Of a stretch of 64,000 nucleotides of DNA, positions 1 to 9,331 are shown one piece after another (within the stretch, counting starts at the first letter, position 1; each line of letters opens with the position of its first letter). A program made the position numbers and the translations under genes. This DNA comes from Rhodospirillales bacterium. Its GTDB lineage: Bacteria > Pseudomonadota > Alphaproteobacteria > Reyranellales > Reyranellaceae. The notes under the pieces are model-generated. The model was not told the DNA's origin, did no database searches, and worked only from the letters and a program-made list of their open reading frames with translations. The stretch covers positions 1 to 64,000 of the forward strand of contig JACPOB010000114.1 in assembly GCA_016185145.1 (NCBI GenBank). The letters are read 5' to 3'.

Positions 1-2661
1 GGCGAAGCGCACCCCGGTGGCGTTGGCGAGTGCATTCGACACCGCCGGCGCCACCGGGTTGATGCCGCACTCGCCCTGGGACTTGGCGCCCAGGGGACCG
101 ATGGCATCGACCGTGTCGGCGAAGAAGATGTCGGTGTGCGGTGTGTCGGCGAAGGCCGGCACGCGGCAGTTGCGCAGCTGCGGGTTCACCATGTGGCCCT
201 CGTCGTGAACCATGTTCTCGACCAGCGCCCAGCCGTAGCCCATGGCGACCGCGCCATCGAGCTGGCCGCGGCACTGCATCGGGTTGATCGGCCTGCCGAT
301 GTCGGCCGCATGCACGCTGTGCAGGATACGGACCTCGCCGGTCACCTTGTGCACCGCGAGCCGCACGCCCTGCACGTTGAAGGCGATGGTGCGCGGCGAC
401 AGGTAAGCCTTGCGGCTGACCGTGAAGCGGTGAGCGACCTTGGCGCCCTCGGCATGCAGCTCGGTGAGCGGGATGCGTTTGTTGCCGCAGATCACCGCAT
501 CCTTGTCGAGGCGGCACTGCTCGACCGGCGTCTTGGTGAAGCGCGACGCGAAGTCGAGGATGTCGGCCTTCATCGCCTCGGCCGTGATCATCACCGCCTT
601 GCCCGCCACCACCGTGCCGGTGCTGGCGAAGGTGCCGGTGTCGTAGGGCGTGCGGTCGGTGTCGGCATTGATGATGTCGACGTCGGCGGCGCGCACGCCG
701 ACCACCGAAGCGGCCATCTGCTTGTGCGCCGTGGTGATGCCGTTGCCCATCTCCGACGAGCCGCAGGCCAGATGGTAGGTGCCGTCCGCCAGCAGCTTCA
801 TCTCGGCGCCCGAGCGATGCTCGGTCGGCGGGCCGCACTCGAGCATGGCGAGCGCCGCGCCCGTGCCCTCGAGCCAGTCTTCGCCGTCCGGCTTCTTGAC
901 GCCGTTGCCCTTCTTCAGCTCGCGCTGGACGATCTCCAGGCACTGGTCGATGCCGTGGCTGCCAAAGGAGGCGTCGCTCGGCTCCATCCAGATCGATTCG
1001 ACGTTGTCGCCCGGCCGCACCACGTTCTTGCGGCGGATCTCGAACGGATCCATGCCTAAAACCTTGGCCAGCTCGTCCATGGCGCATTCCATGGCGAAGG
1101 TGGTCTGCGAGGCGCCGTAGCCGCGGAAGCCGCCGCCCGGGATCATGTTGGTGTAGACGACGCGGCCGATGCCCTTCTTGTTGGCGCAGCGATAGGCCGC
1201 GAACGGGCTCGCCATGGCCGCCGCCAGGGTCTCGCTGGCGTGGTTGCCGTAGGCGCCGGTGTTGGACACCACGGAGACGTCGAGCGCGGTCAGCGTGCCG
1301 TCCTTCTTGGCGCCGATCTTGACCTTGGTCGTCATCTGGTGCCGCGTCGTGGCGCCGATGAACTCGTCCTCGCGGGTCCATTCCCATTTCACCGGGCGGC
1401 CCTCGAGCTTCATGGTGGCGAACAGCGGCAGGTCCTCCGACACCATCTCCTGCTTGCCGCCGAAGCCGCCGCCGACGCGCTCGGTGTAGACGTGGATCTG
1501 CGCGGCCGGCACGCCCATCAGGTAGGCGAGCTTGGTGCGGGCCGCGAACGGACCCTGCGAGCTGGTGCGGACGTGCCAGCGGCCGTCCTTGCCCTTGTAG
1601 GCGATCGAGCCGTGGGTCTCGAGATGCACGTGCTGGACGCGCGAGGTCGAGTAGGTGTTCTCGTGGATCACCTCGGCTTCCTTGAAGCCCTTCTGGATGT
1701 CGCCGATCTCGCCCTGCAGGGTGGCGAAGATGTTGCCGTTGTCGGTGACGACCTCGTCCTTCTCGTGAAGGATCGGCGCGCCCGGCTCCATCGCGGCCAC
1801 CGGATCGAACACCGTCGGCAGGAGCTCGTACTCGATCGCGACGGCGCGCCCGCCGGCCTCGGCCGCCGCCTCGGTCTCGCCGATCACCGCGACAAGGCGC
1901 TGGCCGACGAAGCGGGCGACGTTGTCCAGCATATAGGTGTCGTCGGGATCGACCAGGTGGTCCTCGTGCAGCGCGGTGCTGTAGAGCCGGCGCGGCACGT
2001 CCTCCCAGGTATAGACCGCCACGACGCCGGGGACGGCGAGCGCCTTGCTCTTGTCGATCTTCCCGAGGCGCGCGTGGGCATGCGGCGAACGCAGCACCTT
2101 GAGGTGCAGCATGCCTTCCATCGCGATGTCCATCGTGTAGTGCGCCTTGCCCGTCAGGATGGCGTCGGTGAAGGGGTTGGGCAGGCTGGCGCCCAGCGCC
2201 TTGCCGGCGACGTCGTCCTCGATGTTCTTCTTGCCGTGCAGGGCGTCGACGATCGAGCGATAGCCGGTGCAGCGGCAAATGTTGCCCTTGAGCGCGTGCG
2301 GCAGGTCGGCCTTGTGGGCGTCGTCGAAGGCGGCCGAGGCCGTCGTCATCACCATGCCGGCGGCGCAGTAGCCGCACTGGAAGGCCTGGGCATCGTGGAA
2401 AGCCTGCTGGATGGGATGCAGCTTGCCGTTCTGCGACAGGCCCTCGATGGTGGTGATCTTCCTGCCCTCGCCGCGGAACGCCGGCACCAGGCAGGAGTGG
2501 AAGGGCATGCCGTCCAGCCAGACCGTGCAGGCGCCGCAGTCGCCGGCGTCGCAGCCCTTCTTGACGCCGAACACTTCCAGCTCGCGCAGGAAGGTGCGCA
2601 GGCACTGGCCCGGCTTGGGCTCCGCCGAGTACAGGCGGCCATTGACCTCGTACTTGCTCAT
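1..2661 (-). CDS. Molybdenum hydroxylase (xanthine/CO dehydrogenase family), fused 2Fe-2S + molybdopterin subunit, 3' end cut by window
   Basis: Oxidises a carbon substrate by hydroxylation at a Mo-pterin centre and passes electrons through two 2Fe-2S clusters to the FAD subunit encoded just upstream. The reading frame is open for 887 codons from the ATG at 2661 to the window edge. N-terminal ferredoxin domain: C37, C42, C45, C57. Second cluster: C96, C99, C129, C131 (motifs QCGYC and CRCTG). The rest is the large Mo-binding subunit, with glycine-rich cofactor motifs RVGGGFGGKQ and PGGGFRGYGASQ. These two parts are usually separate genes in the CO-dehydrogenase type, so this is a fusion. Only the extreme C-terminus seems missing. 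It overlaps the FAD gene by four bases (ATGA), so the two are translationally coupled. The substrate cannot be told from sequence. Confidence 0.9.
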   Translation of the reverse strand, partial: MSKYEVNGRLYSAEPKPGQCLRTFLRELEVFGVKKGCDAGDCGACTVWLDGMPFHSCLVPAFRGEGRKITTIEGLSQNGKLHPIQQAFHDAQAFQCGYCAAGMVMTTASAAFDDAHKADLPHALKGNICRCTGYRSIVDALHGKKNIEDDVAGKALGASLPNPFTDAILTGKAHYTMDIAMEGMLHLKVLRSPHAHARLGKIDKSKALAVPGVVAVYTWEDVPRRLYSTALHEDHLVDPDDTYMLDNVARFVGQRLVAVIGETEAAAEAGGRAVAIEYELLPTVFDPVAAMEPGAPILHEKDEVVTDNGNIFATLQGEIGDIQKGFKEAEVIHENTYSTSRVQHVHLETHGSIAYKGKDGRWHVRTSSQGPFAARTKLAYLMGVPAAQIHVYTERVGGGFGGKQEMVSEDLPLFATMKLEGRPVKWEWTREDEFIGATTRHQMTTKVKIGAKKDGTLTALDVSVVSNTGAYGNHASETLAAAMASPFAAYRCANKKGIGRVVYTNMIPGGGFRGYGASQTTFAMECAMDELAKVLGMDPFEIRRKNVVRPGDNVESIWMEPSDASFGSHGIDQCLEIVQRELKKGNGVKKPDGEDWLEGTGAALAMLECGPPTEHRSGAEMKLLADGTYHLACGSSEMGNGITTAHKQMAASVVGVRAADVDIINADTDRTPYDTGTFASTGTVVAGKAVMITAEAMKADILDFASRFTKTPVEQCRLDKDAVICGNKRIPLTELHAEGAKVAHRFTVSRKAYLSPRTIAFNVQGVRLAVHKVTGEVRILHSVHAADIGRPINPMQCRGQLDGAVAMGYGWALVENMVHDEGHMVNPQLRNCRVPAFADTPHTDIFFADTVDAIGPLGAKSQGECGINPVAPAVSNALANATGVRFA

Positions 2662-3470
2662 GACAGCTCCGCGCGAATCTGTTCGGCCAGATAGTGGGTG
2701 ACGTGGCGCTTGTAGGGCGCCGATCCGTGGACGTCGTTGAACCAGGCGTCCGGCGGCAGGCGCTCGTCGATCGTCTGGCGCAGCTCGGCGGCCGACGGCG
2801 TCTTCCTGAAGCGGATGTGCACCGGCCGCGGCGTGGCGGCGCTCACGGTCAGCAGGAAGTCGGTGCCGTCGTCCTCGACCGTCGCGATGATCAGCGCCGC
2901 CGAGCGGCCGAAATGAGTGAGGGACACCTGGCGGATGGCGAAGCGCTTGGTGAGCGCCGAGGCCGGCAGCAGGATCGAGCGCAGGAGCTCGCCCTTCTGC
3001 AGGACGTTGGTATGCATGCCGGTGACGAAGTCGACGATCGGCACCTCTCGCGGCTTGCCGTCCTGCGGCCACAGGGTGCAGACGCCCTCGAGCGCCGCGG
3101 TGAGCGAGATCATGGCGCCCGCCGGCAGCGACATCACGATGTTGCCGCCGACCGTCGCCGCGTTCCAGATCTTGAACGACATCAGGAAGCAGTCGATTGC
3201 CTTGTCGAACAGCGGCACGGCTTTCCACTCGGGCGGACCCTTGAAGTCGTGCAGCTCGACGATCTTGCAGGTCGCCGCGATCTCGAGCCCCTCGGGCTTG
3301 ACGGTGAGCGCGGGCCAGCCGAGTTCGTGGAGGTCGACCAGCGTGTCGGTGCTGACCTGTGGTTCGGAGAACAGCCACGTCCCGCCGCCCAGGAAGGCAT
3401 GGCCGTCACGCCATTCGATCTCCTCGAACGACTTCGGCCGCTTCACTTCGACGATCGTATTGAGATTCAT
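2658..3470 (-). CDS. FAD-binding subunit of the molybdenum hydroxylase (CoxM-like)
   Basis: A 270-residue FAD subunit that accepts electrons from the iron-sulfur clusters of the fused partner downstream. The N-terminal half carries the flavin-binding motif GGGTWLFSEPQ (about residues 28-38) and TVGGNIVMSLPAGAM, the usual second FAD contact of the CO dehydrogenase flavoprotein family. The C-terminal half matches the CO dehydrogenase flavoprotein C-terminal domain in length and position. A purine-rich AAAGAGG lies upstream of the ATG. It is the first gene of a two-gene operon on this strand. The short FAD subunit (about 270 residues) with a fused partner is typical of uncharacterised alphaproteobacterial members of the family. 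Confidence 0.88.
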   Translation of the reverse strand: MNLNTIVEVKRPKSFEEIEWRDGHAFLGGGTWLFSEPQVSTDTLVDLHELGWPALTVKPEGLEIAATCKIVELHDFKGPPEWKAVPLFDKAIDCFLMSFKIWNAATVGGNIVMSLPAGAMISLTAALEGVCTLWPQDGKPREVPIVDFVTGMHTNVLQKGELLRSILLPASALTKRFAIRQVSLTHFGRSAALIIATVEDDGTDFLLTVSAATPRPVHIRFRKTPSAAELRQTIDERLPPDAWFNDVHGSAPYKRHVTHYLAEQIRAELS

Positions 3471-3491
3471 GCCATGCCTCTTTCAGTTACC

Positions 3492-3599
3492 GCCTCACCC
3501 TGAGGGGGCGCGAAGCGCCCGTCTCGAAGGGTGGCCTCAGGCAAGGTGCTCGTTCCCACCCTTCGAGACGCGGCCTGCGGCCGCTCCTCAGGGCGAGGT
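3492..3599. repeat. Intergenic palindrome, family C (copy 1)
   Basis: An imperfect inverted repeat with outer arms CCTCACCCTGAG and CTCAGGGCGAGG and inner arms CGTCTCGAAGGGTGG and CCACCCTTCGAGACG. A second copy with the same plan lies at 59112-59227. It sits between the FAD subunit and the 3' end of the gene at 3610, and would form a long hairpin in RNA from either strand. Confidence 0.8.
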
Positions 3600-3609
3600 G
3601 GACGTGCGC

Positions 3610-4716
3610 CTACTTCAGGTCGTCGAGCGACGTCGGGCCGGGGCCCGTCGTGATCAGGGTCGGCCACTGCTTGGAGCCGAACGGCACGGCGGGCGGCAGG
3701 AAGGGCTGCTTTCCGCGGCGCTGCATCTCGGAGATGATGGTCTTGCGGCCGTCGCCTCCCATCAGCTCGAAGTCCATGATCTTGTAGTTGCCGAAGAACA
3801 GCTCGCCGACCGAGCGGTCGCCGATGATGCGGGTCATCGCCGTCAGCATGTCCTCGGGCGTCGTGGTGAAGCCCATCGTCTCGATCAGCATCAGCCGGTC
3901 GTTGATCGCTTCGGGGCCGAAATACTGGGCGAGCACCGAGAACAAGACGTTGTTCTGGCGCGCCACGTAGATCGTGTTCGACGCGGCATAGGTCTTGTCC
4001 ATGTCGGGGCCGAGCATCTTCGACCACTCGTCCATCACGCCCATCCAGTGCTTGACCTGGGTCGCGGCCGCCCAGTTGATGATCAGCTTGATGTTGGGCG
4101 CCTGCTTCTTGGCGAAGGCGAGCAGCGGCTCGAGCGTGACCACGCCCTTGGCCAGGCAATCGTCCATGTAGGCGACGTTGTTGGCGAGGATCTCCTTCAC
4201 CGCGGGCTTCCAGTCGGCCTGGATGTCGTTGCTGGCGTCGAGGCCGTCGAGCGCGGTCTTCATCTGCGTGCGATACGCCGCCATCGGCGCGATCCAGCGC
4301 TTGTCGTTCGGATTGTTGACCGACGGGATGACGACCTGGCTGAGCGCCATGCTGCTGTGCCCGGTCGACTTCAGGATCTGGTAGACCTTGGGCACCTTGG
4401 GCGCGTCGATCGGGGCCTGGCCGGGTCGGAACAGCATCAGCCGGCCGCCCTCGTTGGTGAACATCGCCAGGATGATGGGATGCTTGGCCAGGATGTTGCG
4501 GCGATAGATGTTCGAGGCCCTGTCGTAGAGCGAGAACATGCCGATATCGAGCTGCAGGATGTCGCGCGTGGCGACGTCGCTCGGATTGGACGCCGTGTTG
4601 CCCGAGATGTTGGCGAGATAGTCCGGAAGGTTGGCCGGCGCCTGCGCCGACGCCGTCCCGGTGGCAAGGCCGGCCGCGAGAACGCTCGCGGTCAGCCCCA
4701 ACAATGCTCTTTTCAT
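3610..4716 (-). CDS. Uncharacterised secreted protein
   Basis: I do not recognise the family. The 368-residue product begins MKRALLGLTASVLAAG and has a clear Sec signal peptide with a predicted cleavage after TASAQ. The mature part is soluble, with no further membrane segment. An in-frame ATG exists upstream at 4767, but the ATG at 4716 has a GGAGACAGG ribosome site and gives a clean signal peptide, so I chose it. It starts 54 bases after the OprB-like porin gene on the same strand, suggesting co-transcription and a possible periplasmic role linked to whatever that porin passes. No catalytic motif is evident. Confidence 0.75.
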   Translation of the reverse strand: MKRALLGLTASVLAAGLATGTASAQAPANLPDYLANISGNTASNPSDVATRDILQLDIGMFSLYDRASNIYRRNILAKHPIILAMFTNEGGRLMLFRPGQAPIDAPKVPKVYQILKSTGHSSMALSQVVIPSVNNPNDKRWIAPMAAYRTQMKTALDGLDASNDIQADWKPAVKEILANNVAYMDDCLAKGVVTLEPLLAFAKKQAPNIKLIINWAAATQVKHWMGVMDEWSKMLGPDMDKTYAASNTIYVARQNNVLFSVLAQYFGPEAINDRLMLIETMGFTTTPEDMLTAMTRIIGDRSVGELFFGNYKIMDFELMGGDGRKTIISEMQRRGKQPFLPPAVPFGSKQWPTLITTGPGPTSLDDLK

Positions 4717-4770
4717 CCTGTCTCCGTTTTCTGGCCCCATGGCCATTCCAGTGGTTACGATAGTCAAACG

Positions 4771-6114
4771 TCAGAACAGTACGGTGAGCCGCAGCGTCGT
4801 CGTCAGCGCGCCGGGCAATGTCGGTGACAGCCCCGGCGTCGGAATATACGTGACTGTCGGTTGCAGAAAGATCGATGCGAGCATGTGCGCTTGATAATAG
4901 GCCTGGAACATCAGCTCGGTCGGCCGCTGGAAGATGTTCTGATTCAGCTTGGACAGGCCGACGCCGACGCCGATCGAATCGCTGGCGCGCTCGCCGATCA
5001 ACCCGAAGCCGGTGACGCCGGCGCCGTAGTACTGGCTGATCGGCAGCGTCTGCGAGGCGTTCGCGCCGACCTGATAGAACACCGAGACCGACGAGGTCGG
5101 CACGCTCGGGTTGACGCGATAGGCCACGCGCTGTGAACCGAAGAGATAGAAGCCGCCGGTACCGTCCTCGGTGATGCCGCCGTGCGACAGGACGCCGGTT
5201 TGCCGCCACAGGCCGACACCGAACTGTCCCGGATGATTGTCCTCACCCAGCAGCCAGTTGACGCCCACCTCGGCGATATTGAACCAATAGCCGTTGAACA
5301 TCGGCGGGTTGATGCCCGTCTGGACGCCGCGCGCGCGGTTGCCGTCATAGACGCCGAGATTGACGTAGAAGGACTTCGTCGGCGTGAAGTTGACGGTCAC
5401 GCCGTTGGCCGGATTGTAGTAGCCCATCATCGCGCCGATCATCGAGGCGTTGACGAAGATCGGCGTCCACAACAGGCCGCTGATCGCCGGAATATTCTGG
5501 CTGTTGTCGGACAGGGCGACCGGGCGCAGGACGTTGCCGAAGTCGTAGCTCGGTATGACGCGGCCGATCCGCATCGACAGCACGTCCTTCTTCATCTCCT
5601 GCAGATAGTAGGCTTCGAGAAGCTCGGTGCGGTTGAATGGCGGCGCACCGACGATGCTGTTGTAGCCGGTGACGCTGCCGGCCTGTTCATTGGTATCGGT
5701 GCCGTTGAATTGCAGGAACTGGAAGCCGAACGATGCGCCCTGCCAGCCGACGAGCTTGTCGGCATTGACGGCGAGGCCGATGAACAGCGCCTGGTTGTTG
5801 GTCCAGCCGCCGGGTTGGGCGCCGCCGGCGGCCACGACGTTGGTGTCGGCCAGCCAAAGACCGCCCAGCTTGATGCCCCATTCGTCCTTCAGGCCGAGCG
5901 TGCGGCCGAGCCAGCCGGTGCCGACCACCGAGTAGTCCGTCGCCGAGGGGTTGCCGCTGACAGCGGGGGAGGCCTGAGCCATCGCCTGCCCGGCAGGCGC
6001 GGAAAGTGCGAGTGTGGCCAGTACGGAGAGCAAGGCGAGCCGCCGGCCGCCATCGCTCCCAAAGCGATGGCGGCTGGACGAACTTCTCCCCAAGCACTCA
6101 GCCCCAAATGCCAT
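4771..6114 (-). CDS. OprB-like outer-membrane porin (carbohydrate-selective type)
   Basis: Predicted 16-18 strand outer-membrane barrel of about 447 residues. A signal peptide (RRLALLSVLATLALSAPAGQAMAQ) is followed by alternating hydrophobic/polar strands and the sequence ends in TTLRLTVLF, the terminal Phe expected for barrel assembly. Features such as GWLGRTLGLKDEWGIKLGGLWLAD-like opening strands, NPANG and a late YYQAHMLASIFLQP strand resemble OprB carbohydrate porins. The start at 6114 gives a rather long n-region before the signal peptide. The frame is open further upstream (to 6360), but that part is low-quality sequence with no leader. Likely first gene of a pair with the secreted protein downstream. 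Confidence 0.8.
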   Translation of the reverse strand: MAFGAECLGRSSSSRHRFGSDGGRRLALLSVLATLALSAPAGQAMAQASPAVSGNPSATDYSVVGTGWLGRTLGLKDEWGIKLGGLWLADTNVVAAGGAQPGGWTNNQALFIGLAVNADKLVGWQGASFGFQFLQFNGTDTNEQAGSVTGYNSIVGAPPFNRTELLEAYYLQEMKKDVLSMRIGRVIPSYDFGNVLRPVALSDNSQNIPAISGLLWTPIFVNASMIGAMMGYYNPANGVTVNFTPTKSFYVNLGVYDGNRARGVQTGINPPMFNGYWFNIAEVGVNWLLGEDNHPGQFGVGLWRQTGVLSHGGITEDGTGGFYLFGSQRVAYRVNPSVPTSSVSVFYQVGANASQTLPISQYYGAGVTGFGLIGERASDSIGVGVGLSKLNQNIFQRPTELMFQAYYQAHMLASIFLQPTVTYIPTPGLSPTLPGALTTTLRLTVLF

Positions 6115-6371
6115 GCGTTGCCCCAAGACCCTGCACGACCCTGCCCAGTGACATCTAACTGCGGGTGCTGTGCGTCTGGGCATCAAGAAACGATCAAGAT
6201 TTGGCGGAGCCCGCATATGACGGACCCAATGGCCTGATTTGCATGGAGCCCCCAACCCTGCTGAAAATCGGCGTTCGGCTTCGACTTCCGCTCGCCCGTT
6301 CCGGCGCGCTTTGGCATTATCGCGGTGGGGCAGGGAGACGGTGATAGCCAGCCGTCTCATTTGGTGACTAC

Positions 6372-6555
6372 ATGCTTGTCCAGGCGTCTCAGCCTTACGG
6401 CCGTCTGGCCGATCCGACGACGGACGGAGTGGCCGCCCGCGAGCGGCTTAACCGACATGCCGACCTTCAGCCGGATGTTCAAGCGGCGCTACGCAAAGAC
6501 TCCCCGCAAGGCCCGCCAGGCATGGACGGAGGATGATGACCAGCGCCGTAACTGA
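6372..6555 (+). pseudogene. Relic of an AraC-family regulator (only the two ends remain)
   Basis: A decayed paralogue of the AraC gene that follows. From the ATG at 6372 one frame reads a short N-terminal piece containing DPTTDGVAARERL, matching HTTDGVPVAQRIAYW at the start of the intact neighbour. About 85 bases on, a different frame reads DMPTFSRMFKRRYAKTPRKA, which matches the very C-terminus of the neighbour (DMPTFTRMFKRRYGMTPRDA). Some 250 codons between these ends are missing. The nucleotide match at 6457-6520 versus 7426-7490 is clear. The upstream 6115-6371 stretch holds no recognisable gene. Confidence 0.75.
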
Positions 6556-7507
6556 AGGCCAGTTGCTCGTACACACCACTGACGGAGTGCCCGTCGCCCA
6601 ACGGATCGCCTACTGGCGCGAAGGTGTGATGCGGCGGATGGTGCCGCTGGCGGTGGACGGGACGGCGAATCCCTTTTGCGGCCGCATGCGGCGTATCGTC
6701 GGCGATGGCCTGGAGCTGATCGAGCACGCCTCCGAAGACATCGTCGCCGTGCGCTCGCCCGAGCGGTGCCGGATCGACGGTTGCGACGACATCACCATCG
6801 ACCTGATGCGCCGCTGCACCAGTGCCGCGCTGGAGCATCGCGGCACGCACCGGACGGCGGCGGGCGATCTTTACCTGGTGGACTACGCCAGGCCAAGCGT
6901 GGCCCGGCGCGGCTCGCACTGCACGGTGGGGCTCACCATGTCGCGCGGGCTTGCCCGCCAGGTGCTGCGCGCCGACGCCGAGCCGCGCGCGGGCATGAAG
7001 TTCCCGGCGAGCGGCCTTGCCCGGGTGCTGCGGCGTCACTTGCAGGCGACGTTCGACGAGGCGGACAGGATGTCCCTGGCGGAGCGGGCGGCCGCGGCGA
7101 AGGCGGCGAAGCAGATGGCGCTGGCGCTGCTGCAGGCCAGTCACGAGGGCACGGTCGACACGGAACGCTTCGCGCACGGTTTTTATCTTGCCGCCCTCGA
7201 CATGATCGGCCGCGAGTGCGGCGATCCGGATCTCACGCCGGAGCGCATCGCCCGGGGCCTCGGTTGCTCGCGCGCCGCTCTCTATCGCGCCTTCGCCGCG
7301 CATGCCCGGAGCGTCGCGGCCGCCATCTGGCAGGCCCGGCTGGAGCGCGCCCGCGGCATGCTGAGCTCACCGGACGGGATCGGGTTCCTGATCTCCGAGA
7401 TTGCCGCTCTGTCGGGCTTTCACGACATGCCGACCTTCACGCGCATGTTCAAGCGTCGCTACGGCATGACTCCTCGCGATGCCCGGGAGGCCTCGAGGTC
7501 GGGCTAG
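6533..7507 (+). CDS. AraC-family transcriptional regulator
   Basis: A 324-residue DNA-binding regulator. The first 200 residues resemble the AraC-binding-like sensor domain found with this HTH type. The C-terminal third has the paired helix-turn-helix of AraC/XylS proteins, with LTPERIARGLGCSRAALYRAF as first HTH and ISEIAALSGFHDMPTFTRMF plus KRRYGMTPRDAR as the signature second HTH. Start is uncertain between tandem ATGs at 6533 and 6536; GGAGG lies immediately before. It directly follows the relic of a paralogue, so the pair arose by duplication. Its target cannot be deduced. The winged-helix/TPR gene downstream is on the same strand. Confidence 0.87.
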   Translation: MMTSAVTEGQLLVHTTDGVPVAQRIAYWREGVMRRMVPLAVDGTANPFCGRMRRIVGDGLELIEHASEDIVAVRSPERCRIDGCDDITIDLMRRCTSAALEHRGTHRTAAGDLYLVDYARPSVARRGSHCTVGLTMSRGLARQVLRADAEPRAGMKFPASGLARVLRRHLQATFDEADRMSLAERAAAAKAAKQMALALLQASHEGTVDTERFAHGFYLAALDMIGRECGDPDLTPERIARGLGCSRAALYRAFAAHARSVAAAIWQARLERARGMLSSPDGIGFLISEIAALSGFHDMPTFTRMFKRRYGMTPRDAREASRSG

Positions 7508-7633
7508 CCAGCATGGAAGGCTGTGGAAGCGGGCCCTTGTCGGGCAGACGCTGGTTGGTCTACGGACTAGGATGCGTGCTCCCGCGAAACGTGGCGGGGC
7601 TTGCACGGATAGGCATCAAGACCTGGCGATTCG

Positions 7634-9331
7634 ATGTCGGTTTACGCGTTTGGACCGTTTACTCTCGAGGCTTCCGAGCGCCGCCTGACGCGTGACGGCC
7701 GGCGGGTCGCCGTGCCTGGCAAGGCTTGGCAGATCCTGGTGATGCTGGTGGAGGCAGGCGGGCGCCTGGTTTCGCACGAGGCGCTCAGGGCCAAGCTGTG
7801 GTCCAATACCACCGTCGAGGACCGCACGCTGACCGTCCACGTCTCGACGCTGCGCAAGGTTCTCGGCGCCGATGCCGGCGTCATCGAGACCGTGGCCCGC
7901 ACGGGTTATCGCTTGGCAGTGCCGGTCCGCGTCCCGTCGGGCACCGGCGGGCCGACTTTGGCGGCGGTTGCGCGGCCGGAGGCCGGAAAGATCGCGGTGA
8001 CGCCATTCGCGACACCTGGCCTCGCCGACGCCGAGACCTACCTCGGTGTCGGCATCGCCGATGCCGTGAGCACGGCACTGGGTACGGTCCCCGGCCTGAC
8101 CGTCTCGCCCGTCCAGCCTCTGGTGGATACCGGCCACGCTCGCTCGCTCGGCGTCGAGCATCTCCTGGAGGGCACGGTCCAGCGCAGCGCCGAGAGCCTG
8201 CGCGTCTCGGCGCGGCTGATCGAGGTGGCAAGCGGGCGCACGGAATGGAGCGAGCGCTTCGAGCAGCCCGAGATGAATGGCGCCGCATTGCAGGATGCGA
8301 TCGCCGTGCGCGTGGCGATGTCGCTGCCGGGTGCGTCGCTGGCCGACCAGGACGTGCAGAGCTACCGCCCGCGGGCGGCGGAGGCGTACTTCCTCCAGCT
8401 CGAGGCTCGGGCGCATCTGAAGCCCTTCACGCGGCTGCCGCTCATCAAGGCCTTGACGTTGTTCGAGCAGGCGTTGGCGCTCGATCCCGACTACGCCATG
8501 GCCCACGCCGGCCTCGCATCGACCTACCTCCTGATGGCGTCGACCGCGATGCTGCGGCCGTTGCAGGTCGATGAGGCGATGCCGATGGCCCGCCGGCATG
8601 CTCAGCGGGCAATCGCCATCGACGAGGGCCTGCCCGAGGCTTGGGCGGCGCTGGGCCGCGTGAAGATGGAGTACGACTGGGACTGGGAGGGCGCCGAGGC
8701 TGACCTGGCGCATGCCGTCGCCCTCAATGCCAGCTCGGTCGAGGCGCTCGGCACCTACGGCCAGTTCCTGAGCGCGATGGGCCGCCATGACGAGGCGATC
8801 GAGGCCATGGAACAGGCGCGCCGGCTCGATCCGCGCAGCGTCGAGACGCTGCAGCACCTGGCGATCGTCTACTGGATGTCGGGCCAGGGCGAGCGGGCGC
8901 TCGAGGCGGTGGACGACAGCCTGAAGGTCCTTCCAGGGTCTCCGCGGGCGCACTATGGGCGCATGCTGATCCTCGACCAGCTCGGCCGCCGCGACGAGGC
9001 GATGGCCGAGCGCCTCACCACGATGCGCGGGCTTGCCATTGCCGAGGGTCTCGCCGAGCACGTCGAGGGTCTCGCCCATGGCAAGGGCTGGCGCGAGGCG
9101 ATGGAAATGTGGATCGGCCTGCTCGAGCGCACCAACCGCTGGGAGGGGGCGGCCCAGCAATGGATGGCCGTCGGCGAATCGTCCCGCGCGCTCGACGCGC
9201 TCGAGCATTGCGTGAAAGCCCGCACGACGTACCTGTGTTTCACCGCACAGAACCCGTACTTCCGCTCGCTTCACAACGACCCGCGCTTCCAGAGCATCCT
9301 GAAAGCGCTGAAGCTCGAAAGCAGATCCTAG
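7634..9331 (+). CDS. Winged-helix (OmpR/CadC-type) regulator with TPR repeats
   Basis: A 565-residue one-component regulator. Residues about 1-100 form an OmpR-type winged helix (FTLEASERRLTRDG, VSTLRKVLGADAGVIETVAR, GYRL). A TolB-like/adenylate-cyclase-associated segment follows (VTPFATPGL, HLLEGTVQRS, RLIEVASGRTEWSERF), then tandem tetratricopeptide repeats from about residue 250 to the end (FEQALALDPDYAMAHAGLAS, AHAVALNASSVEALGTYGQF, and others). No transmembrane segment separates the parts, unlike CadC. Such proteins are common in soil alphaproteobacteria and mostly uncharacterised. Its start lies about 125 bases after the AraC gene; separate transcription is possible. Confidence 0.82.
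   Translation: MSVYAFGPFTLEASERRLTRDGRRVAVPGKAWQILVMLVEAGGRLVSHEALRAKLWSNTTVEDRTLTVHVSTLRKVLGADAGVIETVARTGYRLAVPVRVPSGTGGPTLAAVARPEAGKIAVTPFATPGLADAETYLGVGIADAVSTALGTVPGLTVSPVQPLVDTGHARSLGVEHLLEGTVQRSAESLRVSARLIEVASGRTEWSERFEQPEMNGAALQDAIAVRVAMSLPGASLADQDVQSYRPRAAEAYFLQLEARAHLKPFTRLPLIKALTLFEQALALDPDYAMAHAGLASTYLLMASTAMLRPLQVDEAMPMARRHAQRAIAIDEGLPEAWAALGRVKMEYDWDWEGAEADLAHAVALNASSVEALGTYGQFLSAMGRHDEAIEAMEQARRLDPRSVETLQHLAIVYWMSGQGERALEAVDDSLKVLPGSPRAHYGRMLILDQLGRRDEAMAERLTTMRGLAIAEGLAEHVEGLAHGKGWREAMEMWIGLLERTNRWEGAAQQWMAVGESSRALDALEHCVKARTTYLCFTAQNPYFRSLHNDPRFQSILKALKLESRS

Noticed and set aside
136..1059. Long plus-strand open frames opposite the molybdenum hydroxylase gene (also 1240-2694 and 2694-3503)
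   Set aside because: They are antisense shadows caused by high GC. The minus strand encodes clear 2Fe-2S, Mo-binding and FAD motifs, while these frames have biased H/R/D/L composition and no family resemblance.
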